This document shows, piece after piece, positions 1-10,710 of a stretch of DNA of 38,737 bases (the stretch's first letter is position 1; every line of letters begins with the position of its first letter). The position numbers were made by a program, and so were the translations under genes. The stretch is from Flavobacteriales bacterium (lineage in GTDB: Bacteria; Bacteroidota; Bacteroidia; Flavobacteriales; Schleiferiaceae), in the NCBI GenBank assembly GCA_007693635.1, contig REDE01000139.1, positions 1-38,737 on the forward strand, read 5' to 3'. Under the pieces are notes generated by a model. The model was not told the origin of the DNA. It searched no databases and saw nothing but the letters and a program-made list of their open reading frames with translations.

Positions 1-52
1 AGGCTAACTATCGGGGCTTTTTTTGTGGGGCGCTTCGTCTACTCGGTTGAAT

Positions 53-895
<843 letters not shown>

Positions 896-913
896 TTGCC
901 TATGTCGTGTTTC

Positions 914-928
914 AGCCTGACCGCTAAC
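914..928. repeat. Right imperfect inverted repeat of a two-gene block
   Basis: The sequence agcctgaccgctaac is the partner of 53-68: the inner 8 bases ccgctaac are an exact reverse complement of gttagcgg, and agcc matches beyond one gap and one mismatch. It sits 18 bases outside the start of the GWGSL-motif gene. Another ctaacc copy follows at 935-940. Together the two repeats bracket an 876-bp block containing exactly two genes. Confidence 0.55.
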
Positions 929-1203
929 CCGTTTCTAACCGCAAAAAAACTATACACACCCCCATCAAGATATATTGTACAGTAAGTATTGCGTTTACTG
1001 AAGCCCAAATATACTGTAAATAATTTTCTGAGAGCATGTTTGATGAACGTAAACACGTACACACAAATCGAATTTTGCTGTCAATACTACAGGTCGTTAA
1101 ATGGAATCTTTATTTTTTTCAAACTTTTTTGGATGACGGTTCTGCGCTTGGTGTTCGTGCGGGATTTAGAAGACCCAATTCTTAAAATTTCAATTGAAAA
1201 ACT

Positions 1204-1345
1204 GAGTCCGCTCTAAAAAGGATGATTTTAATCAAAATCGACCCGGAGGGGATTTTTGAGCCGGAGCTAACCAGCTGTTAGTGAGGATTCCAAAATCTAC
1301 CGACAAGGAAGATTTTGGCAGAAAGGGACTTTTTAGAGTGGACTC
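1204..1345. mobile_element. MITE-like element with 17-bp terminal inverted repeats
   Basis: The ends 1204-1220 (gagtccgctctaaaaag) and 1329-1345 (ctttttagagtggactc) are inverted repeats matching at 16 of 17 positions. The six bases just outside each end are identical: aaaact at 1198-1203 and at 1346-1351, as expected of a target-site duplication. The 142-bp body has no coding capacity but three hairpins: gatttt/aaaatc at 1224-1239, ctaac/gttag at 1267-1281, and a perfect 9-bp stem 1290-1298 with 1310-1318. This is the layout of a non-autonomous transposable element mobilised by a transposase encoded elsewhere. No related full-length insertion sequence is in the window. Confidence 0.7.
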
Positions 1346-1580
1346 AAAACTGTATTTAAATTTAACCACTTCACCCTATTGTTGAATGACTTAACACTAA
1401 ACATGCTTTTCTCGCAGCGCATTCTTTTTATCGCTTCACATGTATCAATTTTGTGCCCTCTCCAAGTCTTGAATTAAGCGCATCAAATCAATGGTGAAGA
1501 TTCAGAAACGTGGATTAATCTAAATTAGCTCTCTGGCTAAATCGTTTTATATCTTTACCGCTCAAATCATTCACACCAAT

Positions 1581-4500
1581 TTGAACGCTTCAATCATTTT
1601 TATAGATACGGAAGTTGATGCCCAAGGTAAAAAAATCTTGGACATTGGCGCGGTATCTGGCGATGCTAAAATATTTCACGAAGCGTCTGCAGAAGGGTTT
1701 GCTTCCTTTATCGAAGGGGCCGAGTATCTGGCTGGTCACAACATACTGCAATTTGATATTCCTCAACTTACCAAAATTACCGGTAGTGCCATCTTTCTCG
1801 CCATTCATTTTATCGACACTTTACCGCTTTCACCTCTACTTTTTCCTAAGAAACCCTACCATCGACTCTTAAAAGACGATAAACTGCAAACGGAAGAGTC
1901 GAACAATCCGGTGAACGATGCCATTAAATCCAAAGCACTACTTGAAGATGAATTGATTGCTTTTGAGCGGCTTAACCCCACACTAAAAGACATCTTCTTT
2001 ATTCTGCTGCGCAACAAACCAGAATTTGAAGGTTTCTTCCGCTACACCGGTTACCAGCCGCAAAGTCGTAACCTGATCGACAACATCAACCGCTATTTTG
2101 GCGATAACATTTGTGCCAATGCCAATCTACGGGCAATGGTTGACAATCACCCCATTGCGCTGGCGTACAGCCTGGCTCTGCTCAGTGCGTTTATCATAGA
2201 CAAAGAAGAATATTCAATTACCCCTCCGTGGGTGCTGCGCAATTACCCCGAAGTGGAACAGGTGCTGTTTAAACTTCGCAACACACCTTGCGTTAGTGGC
2301 TGCAACTACTGCGACGACGCCTTAGACGTCCGTCGTGGTTTAAAGCGCTACTTCGGATTCGACGCCTACCGAACCTTTGACGGTGAACCGCTGCAGGAAA
2401 GAGCGGTTCAGGCTGCTGTCAATAATACATCCATTTTGGCGGTATTCCCTACCGGAGGTGGTAAATCCATCACCTTTCAAGTTCCCGCATTGATGAGCGG
2501 CGACAACTCCCGTGGGCTTACCGTTGTCATCTCCCCACTGCAGTCGCTGATGAAGGATCAAGTAGATAACCTCGAGCGCGTGGGCATAACTCAGGCGGTA
2601 ACCATCAACGGACTGCTCGACCCCATTGAGCGGGCAAAGTCGTTTCAAAGGGTAGAAGACGGTTCGGCAACCTTGCTGTACATCTCCCCCGAATCTTTGC
2701 GCTCTAAAACCATCGAGCGACTCATACTGGGTCGAAATGTAGTGCGTTTTGTGATTGATGAGGCACACTGCTTTTCCTCATGGGGACAAGATTTCCGCGT
2801 GGATTATCTCTACATCGGTGACTTTATTAAGTCGGTACAAACGAAAAAAAATCTCCAAAACAGCATTCCCGTGTCTTGCTTTACTGCTACAGCAAAGCAA
2901 AATGTCATCGAAGATATTCGCCAGTACTTCAAGGCTAAACTCAACCTCGAACTTGAACTATTCACTTCAAAAGCATCGCGTACCAACCTCAAATACAAAG
3001 TCTTTCAAAAAGAGGGCGAAGACGACAAGTACCTTGCCCTAAGGGACTTGATCGAACAAAAAAACTGTCCGACCATCGTGTATGTCTCCCGTACCCGCAA
3101 AGCATTTCAGTTGGCCGATCGACTCAGTAAAGACGGTCTTAACGCCAAACCTTATCACGGTAAAATGACCGCTCAGGAGAAGTCGGAGAACCAGAATGCC
3201 TTCATCGCCGGTGAGGTACCCATCATGGTAGCGACCTCTGCATTTGGCATGGGGGTTGACAAAAAAGACGTGGGCTTGGTGATACACTACGAAATATCCG
3301 ACTCCCTGGAAAACTATGTCCAAGAAGCGGGTAGGGCCGGGCGCGACAACAGCATCATGGCCGATTGCTACGTACTCTTTAACGAAGACGACCTGAGCAA
3401 ACACTTCATACTGCTCAACCAAACCAAGCTGTCCATCAAAGAAATTCAGCAAATATGGAGGGCCATCAAAGACATTACCCGTTTTCGATCCAAAGCCTCC
3501 AACTCTGCCTTGGAAATTGCCCGTAAGGCAGGCTGGGACGACAATGTAGCCGACATTGAAACCCGCGTTACCTCCGCCATTTCTGCACTGGAAGATGCCG
3601 GCTACCTCAAGCGCGGACAAAACATTCCGAGGATTTTTGCCAACAGTATTCTCTCCAAAAATGCACAAGAAGCCATCGACACCATACAAGCTTCAGATAA
3701 ATTTGATCAAAAACAAAAGGAACACGGCATTCGCATCATCAAGAAACTCTTCTCCGGAAAAAGCAGAAAACACCGCAACGACGAAGTAGCGGAAACGCGA
3801 GTTGACTACATCAGCGACCATCTCGGAATTGTTCGTGAGGATGTTATCGGTGTCATCAACCTAATGCGAGAGGAGAAAATACTGGCCGACAATAAAGACC
3901 TCACCGCGTTTATTAAAAGAGGTGAGCGGGTAAAACGTCCCATTGGTATCTTAGAGCTATACAGCAAATTGGAAGGCTTTTTACTCGACCACCTCCAAGA
4001 AACCGAAACCACCTATCACGTCAAAGAACTCAACGAAATGGCTGAGGCCGAAGGCTGTGAAGACAGTTCGCCCAACAAAATCAAAACCATCATAAACTTC
4101 TGGGCAATCAAACACTGGATCAGTCGGAAAGCACCGGATTACGCCAACAACCATATCGCCATTTTGCCTAGAGAAAAACGGAGTGTGTTGCGCGAGAAGT
4201 TTGAGAAACGTCAGCAGTTGGCCAAATTCGTATTGAGTTATCTCTACAAAAAGAAAAAAGTCCAAAAGAAAATAACCGAAGAAGAGCTTCCCATTGAATT
4301 TTCCGTCCACGAACTCAAAGACGCCTTTGAGCAACGCGACGAACTCTTTGAGGTCGAAATTGGCATCAGCGATGTGGAGGACGCCCTGTTTTACCTATCG
4401 CGCATTGGAGCTATAAAAATCGAAGGCGGATTTTTGGTGGTGTATAATCGCCTGAGTATTGAGCGATTGGAGCAAGACAATAAAAAGCGGTACACCAAAG

Positions 4501-6398
4501 ACGATTACCAAAAACTCGACCGCTTTTACGAAAACAAAGTTCAGCAAATCCACATTGTGGGTGAGTACGCCAAGAAGATGATTGACGACTATCGTGAGGC
4601 ACTCCAATTTGTTGAAGATTATTTCCAATTAAACTACAGCAGCTTTCTTCGTAAGTACTTTCCGGGCAGCAAGGTCGATCAGCTCAAGCTGAAAATGACA
4701 CCCAACAAGTTCAAACAGTTGTTTGGCGAACTCTCACCCACTCAACTCAAAATCATCAACGACAATCAGTCGCAGCACATCGTGGTAGCCGCCGGACCGG
4801 GCAGCGGAAAAACAAAAGTTCTCGTTCATAAAATGGCCTCCCTGTTGCTCATGGAAGACGTCAAACACGAGCAGCTTCTGATGCTCACCTTTTCCCGTGC
4901 CGCCGCTACCGAATTTAAGAAACGCTTACTGCAACTGATTGGTAACGCAGCCAATTTTGTCGAAATCAAAACCTTCCACGCCTTTTGCTTCGACCTATTA
5001 GGTCATGTAGGTAATTTGGAAAAATCTCCCCACATCATTAGAAATGCCGTGGAAAAAATTAAAGCCTATGACGTAGAAGCCAGCAAAGTAACCAAAATGG
5101 TACTCCTTATAGACGAGGCGCAGGATATGGATGAAAACGAGTATGCCTTGGTGGAAGTTTTGATGGAACAAAACGAAGACATGCGTGTGATTGCCGTTGG
5201 CGACGATGATCAAAACATCTTTGAGTTTCGTGGTGCCAGTGCCAAACACCTAGAAGCCTTTATCCAAAGCAAACAAGCCGTTAAGCATGAATTGGTAGAA
5301 AACTATCGCAGCAACGCCAACTTGGTCGATTTCAGCAACCGCTTTGTGCAAACCATCCGTCATCGACTTAAGCAAACGCCCATTATCCCCAAGAAAAAGG
5401 ACAACGGACAGCTCCGACTTATTAATTACAAGAGCGAGCATCTCATCACCCCCACCGTAAACGACATTCTTCACACCGACTTGAGCGGAAGTGTATGTGT
5501 CCTTACGACGACCAATGAAGCGGCCGAGCAGCTTACAGGACTGCTCCTTCACCACAACGTGCCCGCGCAACTCATTCAGAGCAACGAGGGCTTTTCACTT
5601 TATCACATGGTCGAGATCCGCTATTTCATCCACAGCATGAAACTCCGCAGCGATCAATACGTGATCCCTGATGACACTTGGGAAAGTGGAAAAATCGCCC
5701 TCAAAAAACACTTTGAAGGCAGCAGCAAATACGAAATGTGCTTGCAAATCATCAACGACTTTGAAGTGACTACCCCACACAAAAAGTACCTTACAGACTT
5801 TGTTTCCTTTGTACACGAATCCAAGGCCGAAGATTTTTTTAGCAGTCGAAGTGACGTGATATACGTCTCCACCATTCACAAAGCCAAGGGCAAGGAATTC
5901 GACAATATCTTCCTCATGCTCAATGGCATTACTCCTAGGCACGACAGTGACAAACGCGCCATTTACGTGGCCATTACCCGCGCCAAACAGCATCTCAGCA
6001 TCCACGAAAACACCGGTTTATTCAACCCTATCCTCGCCGATAACCTTAGCCGCTATACCAACGAAGAAAATCACGAGCCACCCGCTGAGTTACTTGAGCA
6101 CCTCACCCACCGCGATGTATGGTTGGATTATTTCATCAACATTCAAACCATCCTAAAACAGCACTTTTGCGGCGACCAACTGCGCGTTGATTCTGATGGT
6201 TGTTACAACGAAAAAGGTCAAGCCATTATCCGCTTTTCCCAAAGCTATCGCAAAAAGCTAGAAGCGCGGAAAGCGCAGGGCTATTACCCCAGCAGCGCAG
6301 AAATCAATTATCGAATTTTATGGAAAAAAGAAGACAGCGAAAAAGAAGTGAGCATTGCATTGCCAACGCTTCGGTTTAAAAAACACCCCCCCACTTGA
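1581..6398 (+). CDS. DnaQ-like exonuclease / RecQ / UvrD-type helicase fusion
   Basis: This 1605-residue protein has three parts. Residues 1-150 resemble a DEDD 3'-5' exonuclease: FIDTE near residue 8, then GHNxxxFD, then a NDAxxxK segment. A small cysteine cluster (C237, C241, C244) precedes a RecQ-type SF2 helicase with TGGGKS at 291-296, DEAH at 393-396 followed by the RecQ aromatic loop SSWGQDFR, and QEAGRAGRD at 581-589. After a long helical linker comes an SF1 UvrD-type helicase with GPGSGKT at 1072-1078, DEAQD at 1178-1182, GDDDQ at 1207-1211, VENYRSN, STIHKAKG near 1430 and AITRAK near 1464. All visible motor motifs are intact. The usual RecQ C-terminal zinc cysteines are not seen after motif VI. 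The start is a TTG codon; no in-frame ATG lies between it and the upstream stop at 1521. It stands alone, with no partner gene. A repair or defence role is inference. Confidence 0.9.
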   Translation: MNASIIFIDTEVDAQGKKILDIGAVSGDAKIFHEASAEGFASFIEGAEYLAGHNILQFDIPQLTKITGSAIFLAIHFIDTLPLSPLLFPKKPYHRLLKDDKLQTEESNNPVNDAIKSKALLEDELIAFERLNPTLKDIFFILLRNKPEFEGFFRYTGYQPQSRNLIDNINRYFGDNICANANLRAMVDNHPIALAYSLALLSAFIIDKEEYSITPPWVLRNYPEVEQVLFKLRNTPCVSGCNYCDDALDVRRGLKRYFGFDAYRTFDGEPLQERAVQAAVNNTSILAVFPTGGGKSITFQVPALMSGDNSRGLTVVISPLQSLMKDQVDNLERVGITQAVTINGLLDPIERAKSFQRVEDGSATLLYISPESLRSKTIERLILGRNVVRFVIDEAHCFSSWGQDFRVDYLYIGDFIKSVQTKKNLQNSIPVSCFTATAKQNVIEDIRQYFKAKLNLELELFTSKASRTNLKYKVFQKEGEDDKYLALRDLIEQKNCPTIVYVSRTRKAFQLADRLSKDGLNAKPYHGKMTAQEKSENQNAFIAGEVPIMVATSAFGMGVDKKDVGLVIHYEISDSLENYVQEAGRAGRDNSIMADCYVLFNEDDLSKHFILLNQTKLSIKEIQQIWRAIKDITRFRSKASNSALEIARKAGWDDNVADIETRVTSAISALEDAGYLKRGQNIPRIFANSILSKNAQEAIDTIQASDKFDQKQKEHGIRIIKKLFSGKSRKHRNDEVAETRVDYISDHLGIVREDVIGVINLMREEKILADNKDLTAFIKRGERVKRPIGILELYSKLEGFLLDHLQETETTYHVKELNEMAEAEGCEDSSPNKIKTIINFWAIKHWISRKAPDYANNHIAILPREKRSVLREKFEKRQQLAKFVLSYLYKKKKVQKKITEEELPIEFSVHELKDAFEQRDELFEVEIGISDVEDALFYLSRIGAIKIEGGFLVVYNRLSIERLEQDNKKRYTKDDYQKLDRFYENKVQQIHIVGEYAKKMIDDYREALQFVEDYFQLNYSSFLRKYFPGSKVDQLKLKMTPNKFKQLFGELSPTQLKIINDNQSQHIVVAAGPGSGKTKVLVHKMASLLLMEDVKHEQLLMLTFSRAAATEFKKRLLQLIGNAANFVEIKTFHAFCFDLLGHVGNLEKSPHIIRNAVEKIKAYDVEASKVTKMVLLIDEAQDMDENEYALVEVLMEQNEDMRVIAVGDDDQNIFEFRGASAKHLEAFIQSKQAVKHELVENYRSNANLVDFSNRFVQTIRHRLKQTPIIPKKKDNGQLRLINYKSEHLITPTVNDILHTDLSGSVCVLTTTNEAAEQLTGLLLHHNVPAQLIQSNEGFSLYHMVEIRYFIHSMKLRSDQYVIPDDTWESGKIALKKHFEGSSKYEMCLQIINDFEVTTPHKKYLTDFVSFVHESKAEDFFSSRSDVIYVSTIHKAKGKEFDNIFLMLNGITPRHDSDKRAIYVAITRAKQHLSIHENTGLFNPILADNLSRYTNEENHEPPAELLEHLTHRDVWLDYFINIQTILKQHFCGDQLRVDSDGCYNEKGQAIIRFSQSYRKKLEARKAQGYYPSSAEINYRILWKKEDSEKEVSIALPTLRFKKHPPT

Positions 6399-6403
6399 AA
6401 TTG

Positions 6404-6424
6404 ACAATTAACAATTAACAATTA
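6404..6424. repeat. Three tandem copies of acaatta
   Basis: Three contiguous 7-bp copies of acaatta lie between the helicase gene and the next gene. A flanking inverted pair, gacaatt at 6403-6409 and aattgtc at 6441-6447, could fold the interval into a weak hairpin. No U-tract follows, so it is not a clear terminator. Confidence 0.7.
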
Positions 6425-6464
6425 ACCATTGTCCATTATCAATTGTCCACATAACTTTTAACGA

Positions 6465-9400
6465 ATGAAACCTTATCATCTCCTCTTTGCTTTGTTTGCG
6501 ATTTTTTCCGCATCTACCCACGCTCAAAGTCTCGATTACCTTGATCACCTTCATCTTGGCGACGGCCCGGGATTAAATGACGAGGTTTATACCATTCTTA
6601 CCTACAATAATGGCGATATTCTAACTTCCGGTAGATTTCGAGGTTTGATCGATTTCGATATCGATAGCAATAATGCAGTTCTTCTTAATCAATCCGGAGT
6701 TAACGGGGGGTCATTTTTGGCTCGATACAGTCAATCAGGACAACTTCGCTGGCTGAAATCGGTGGAAGGTGCTGGCTCAGCGCAAATACAAGATGTGACC
6801 TTAGACCAAGATGAGAATATTTACATTACGGGGTACTTTAGTGCACGCATGACTTTTGATAAAAACAATCCCAATCAAACTTTTTTTGGTCAAGCTCCAA
6901 CTGAAGCCAACGCTTTTGTAGCCCGATTAGATACTGTAGGTAATTTAGTTTGGATTCGCTTTTTCATGGGGAATGCTAATGATACCGGAAGGAAGGTGAA
7001 AATCAACAGCCAAAATCAGGTTATCGTGTTGGGGTCGATCAGTCAGACGGTGGTGTTTGATCCAAATGCTCCAAACGCAACGATTGTGAGTGCGGGTAAC
7101 GCAGATATAATTGTCGCCGCCTATTCCGCCACTGATGGTCAGTTTAATTGGGTGCGCTCTATTCCCGGTCTTGGCGTAGATAATCCTCGAGGAATGACTT
7201 TGGATTCCCAGGATAATATCTATATCGCTGGCGACTTTACTTCCACCATTTCCTTTCCTACAAATCCACCCACCCCAACGGTTACTACCGGAGGCAATGA
7301 CGTGTTTATTGCAAAATTTTCGGCGAATGGGAATTTTGAATGGGGGAGAAAAATAGGCGGAACATCGACAGATTTGGGAGCGGATATCGCCCTTTCAGGA
7401 GATACTATGATTTTGGTGAACGGAACATATCGATTCAATATTCAATTTGATCATGGTGGTTCTTTGCCGAATATTGTGACCTCAAACTCTAATACAAATG
7501 TGTTTGTTGCGGCCTACGATACCTCAGGTTCGTACTTGTGGAACAGACTCTTGGGAAGTTCAGGCGCCGACCGCACCTATAACCTTTTAGTTGACGACTC
7601 CGCGCGTATATGGGTATCAGGATATATGGTGAACGAAGCCTTTATGGATATTGGACAAAACAACGTAGTCCTCGCTAAAATTAGTGACGCTAATCCTTTC
7701 GCGGTTGCCTATGACTTACAAAACGCTGCATTTTCAAGACTAATCTCTCCGCAAAGCAATAATTTTGCTTCTACAGAAGCACTGGCCTTATCGCCTCAAG
7801 GTGACATATGGACCGGCGGGCGATTTAGAGGAAGTTTGGTGCTTGATTCTCTACCAAATTTTAGCCTACATTCTCCGGCTAGTAATATTTTCACGTCCTT
7901 TTGGGCACGCTATAGCAGTGGATTTGACACGGCGTGGACAACCATCAGTAGGGGTGGAGGTACAATGGATGGGGTAAATAAAATTCGCCACGACCAATTT
8001 GGAAATCTCTACGTAGCCGGACAATTCAATGGTCGTGTGAATTTTAACCCTAATGGGAGTCCGCACTTTGTGACATCCCTAGACCAAATCGATGCTTTTG
8101 TAGCATCGTATTCACCAAGCGGTCTACTGCGATGGATGCATAGAATTGGAGGGCCAAACAACGAGCAAGCCACCGCTCTGGCTGTAGACGATCACGGAAA
8201 TGTGCTGGTTGGGGGTCAGTTTTTCGACGATATTTTCCTGCCTACACCAAATGGAATCGATACCATTACGGCTATTCCAACAGGGGTGTTTAATAATCCT
8301 GATATCTTTATCCTAAAACTCGACAGCACCGGAAACGTCCTGTTTAGCCATCGGTTGGGTGGCGCAAATGAGGATATAGTCAACGATATTCACTTTTATC
8401 CCAATGGAGACTATCTCATCGGAGGGACTTTTCGTGCTGGGATTGATTTTGACCCGCTTTTGGTTGGGAATAATACATTTACCGCAAATAATAATGCGGG
8501 ATATTTTGCGGCGTATACCTCAACGGGTCAGTATATGTGGCACAAAATTATTAATGGAAATAGCAATCAATTCGTGCAAGGACTGGCTCTAGATGATTCC
8601 CTAAACATCTTGGTAACCGGGGCCTTTAGAAATACCACCAACTTTGATCTGCCAAATAGTTTTTTGCTAACCAGCAATGGCGGTTCCGACGATGTTTTTG
8701 TCGCCAAGTATAGCCCTGCTCGAGATTTACAATGGGTAAGGGGGTATGGCCAAACCACGATTACTACTGGTGTATCTGTAGAAACAGACCCTTCGGGAAA
8801 TGTCTATTTTGCGGGTGATTTTGCGGGTACTACCGATTTTAATCCGGGAGGAACGCCTTTGCCAATAACCTCGAATGGAAATCGTGATGTTTTTGTGGGT
8901 AGTTTGACCGCCAACGGAAATCTACGCTGGATTGTGCCTTTTGGCGGAGCTGAAGAAGATCGACCGATGGAGATGCAGAGATTCGGAAACAGAATATACA
9001 CCACTGGGTTTTTCCGTAATGCGGTGAATATGGGGCAAGGTGTTGATACCAACATTCGAATAAGCAGGGGTGCTTTAGATATATTTGTGCATATACTTGA
9101 CACTGCCGGACAGTACATAAACGCCTCAAGTTTTGGCGGTGGCGGACAAGATGCAGGTTTAACTATTAGTCACTTGAATGGGAATACTTTTGTGGGAGGC
9201 TATGTTTCCGGAAATGCTAATTTGAGTACTGGAAATTTCCCCAACTTCATCACTGGTTTTGGAGGTCAAGACGGGATAATTTCAATGCTGGGAAATGCTG
9301 GTCCTTGTCCGCCAGAATTCGACACTATTGTTGTAAACCAATGCAGTGCATTTTTTTGGAACAATGAGATTTTTACAGAAACGGGTTTATATACGCGTCA

Positions 9401-10685
9401 GCTATTTACTTTGAATGGCTGCGATTCTACTGTGTTTTTAGATGTTACTATCAACCCTACTTTCGACACCATCGTTAGTGTTTCAACCTGCGACGCTACT
9501 TATCTATGGAGAGGTCAATCACTAACTTCTTCGGGTGTATATCGCGATACTTTGTTGAGTGAATTTGGTTGCGACTCGATTATTGCACTGGATCTAAATC
9601 TTCTCCTTCCAAGTTTCGACACAATCATCCAAACGGCATGTTCTGAATTCACTTGGGCATTGAATAACCAAACCTACACCCAATCTGGTTTGTACAACGA
9701 TACACTGCAAAACGCCAATGGTTGTGACTCCGTAATCACTCTTGATCTGAGGATCTTTCAACCCACCTCGAGCAGTATAAGCGTAGACGCCTGTTCAGCC
9801 TACACTTGGGCATTGAACAACCAAACCTACACCCAATCTGGTTTGTTCAGCGATACACTGCAAAACGCCAATGGTTGTGACTCCGTAATCACTCTTGATC
9901 TGAGGATCTTTCAACCCACCTCGAGCAGTATAAGCGTAGACGCCTGTTCAGCCTACACTTGGGCATTGAACAACCAAACCTACACCCAATCTGGTTTGTT
10001 CAGCGATACACTGCAAAACGCCAATGGTTGTGACTCCGTAATCACTCTTGATCTGAGGATCTTTCAACCCACTTCGAGCAATATAAGCGTAGATGCCTGT
10101 TCAGCCTACACTTGGGCGCTGAATAACCAAACCTATACCCAATCTGGTTTGTATGTAGATACCTTACAAAATGCCAATGGTTGTGATTCTGTCGTTAGTC
10201 TTAACTTAACGATTACCAACGTAGATGTTTCTGTAGCCGACTCCGTTTTGTCGCTTACGTCATTAGCAACTGGTGCGACTTTCAGATGGTTGGATTGTCA
10301 AAATGCTTTTAGTCCTATTCCCGGGGCCACATCTTCCGTATTCACGCCTATCCTTAACGGTTTGTATGCCGTAGAGGTTACGCAGAATAATTGCGTTGAT
10401 ACTTCAGCGTGTTATCTCATTGATCAGATTGGTTTAGAAGTCAACACAATACCGACCATGCGGATTTTCCCCAATCCAAGCACGGGGAGTTTCACAATTG
10501 ATTTAGGAGCGATTTACCGTGATTACGACATTCGCATCATTGATTTAAATGGGAAAATCATGTATTACGAACAAGGAGAGAATACGCAGTTAATTACCAA
10601 ACAGCTCCAGCTAGCTTCGGGTATGTATACCCTAGAGGTTCAGGTTGCAAATCAGCGCAGAGTAATGCGATTAATTATTTTGTAG
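6465..10685 (+). CDS. Secreted beta-propeller-repeat protein with T9SS sorting domain
   Basis: This 1406-residue protein starts with a clear signal peptide (cleavage likely near AQS at about residue 21). Residues 25-940 contain about a dozen repeats of the form GN-I-Y-[IV]-[AT]-G-x-F followed some residues later by a hydrophobic-Asp/Asn turn, the pattern of SBBP beta-propeller repeats. Residues 950-1262 contain six Cys-x-x-[FY]-x-W ... NGCDS repeats; four of them (1059-1262) are 51-residue near-copies. The last 75 residues form a type A T9SS sorting domain (FPNPSTGSF near 1334, ending RLIIL). It is therefore predicted to cross the outer membrane by T9SS and be released or anchored at the surface. 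An adhesive or structural role is inference. Confidence 0.88.
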   Translation: MKPYHLLFALFAIFSASTHAQSLDYLDHLHLGDGPGLNDEVYTILTYNNGDILTSGRFRGLIDFDIDSNNAVLLNQSGVNGGSFLARYSQSGQLRWLKSVEGAGSAQIQDVTLDQDENIYITGYFSARMTFDKNNPNQTFFGQAPTEANAFVARLDTVGNLVWIRFFMGNANDTGRKVKINSQNQVIVLGSISQTVVFDPNAPNATIVSAGNADIIVAAYSATDGQFNWVRSIPGLGVDNPRGMTLDSQDNIYIAGDFTSTISFPTNPPTPTVTTGGNDVFIAKFSANGNFEWGRKIGGTSTDLGADIALSGDTMILVNGTYRFNIQFDHGGSLPNIVTSNSNTNVFVAAYDTSGSYLWNRLLGSSGADRTYNLLVDDSARIWVSGYMVNEAFMDIGQNNVVLAKISDANPFAVAYDLQNAAFSRLISPQSNNFASTEALALSPQGDIWTGGRFRGSLVLDSLPNFSLHSPASNIFTSFWARYSSGFDTAWTTISRGGGTMDGVNKIRHDQFGNLYVAGQFNGRVNFNPNGSPHFVTSLDQIDAFVASYSPSGLLRWMHRIGGPNNEQATALAVDDHGNVLVGGQFFDDIFLPTPNGIDTITAIPTGVFNNPDIFILKLDSTGNVLFSHRLGGANEDIVNDIHFYPNGDYLIGGTFRAGIDFDPLLVGNNTFTANNNAGYFAAYTSTGQYMWHKIINGNSNQFVQGLALDDSLNILVTGAFRNTTNFDLPNSFLLTSNGGSDDVFVAKYSPARDLQWVRGYGQTTITTGVSVETDPSGNVYFAGDFAGTTDFNPGGTPLPITSNGNRDVFVGSLTANGNLRWIVPFGGAEEDRPMEMQRFGNRIYTTGFFRNAVNMGQGVDTNIRISRGALDIFVHILDTAGQYINASSFGGGGQDAGLTISHLNGNTFVGGYVSGNANLSTGNFPNFITGFGGQDGIISMLGNAGPCPPEFDTIVVNQCSAFFWNNEIFTETGLYTRQLFTLNGCDSTVFLDVTINPTFDTIVSVSTCDATYLWRGQSLTSSGVYRDTLLSEFGCDSIIALDLNLLLPSFDTIIQTACSEFTWALNNQTYTQSGLYNDTLQNANGCDSVITLDLRIFQPTSSSISVDACSAYTWALNNQTYTQSGLFSDTLQNANGCDSVITLDLRIFQPTSSSISVDACSAYTWALNNQTYTQSGLFSDTLQNANGCDSVITLDLRIFQPTSSNISVDACSAYTWALNNQTYTQSGLYVDTLQNANGCDSVVSLNLTITNVDVSVADSVLSLTSLATGATFRWLDCQNAFSPIPGATSSVFTPILNGLYAVEVTQNNCVDTSACYLIDQIGLEVNTIPTMRIFPNPSTGSFTIDLGAIYRDYDIRIIDLNGKIMYYEQGENTQLITKQLQLASGMYTLEVQVANQRRVMRLIIL
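9639..10250 (+). repeat. Four tandem 153-bp coding repeats
   Basis: The repeats start at 9639, 9792, 9945 and 10098, exactly 153 bp (51 codons) apart. Copies two and three are almost identical at DNA level, differing at a few third-position and end sites, while the first and last differ more. Each encodes a Cys-start, TWALNNQ, NGCDS unit. The high DNA identity points to recent duplication or gene conversion. Confidence 0.9.
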
Positions 10686-10710
10686 TCAAACTGTTTAATT
10701 CGACCTTATC

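Larger units (their letters stand above)
896..1580. other. Gene-poor gap between accessory block and helicase fusion
   Basis: No convincing gene is present in this 685-bp stretch. It holds the right inverted repeat of the two-gene block (914-928), the upstream region of the minus-strand genes, a MITE-like element (1204-1345), and the AT-rich upstream region of the helicase gene. A 75-codon plus-strand reading frame at 989-1216 has no family resemblance, and its stop lies inside the MITE terminal repeat. The 235 bases from 1346 to 1580 show no element I can name. Confidence 0.6.

Noticed and set aside
989-1216. Open frame of 75 codons on the plus strand
   Set aside because: It shows no family resemblance, has low-complexity hydrophobic content, and ends inside the terminal repeat of the MITE-like element; likely chance.
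6404-6447. Terminator after the helicase fusion gene
   Set aside because: The stem is short and AT-only and lacks a T-tract at the right place; it is better described as tandem heptamers.
9639-10250. Regular repeats that might be a CRISPR array
   Set aside because: They are 153-bp in-frame coding repeats without spacers, inside a surface protein.
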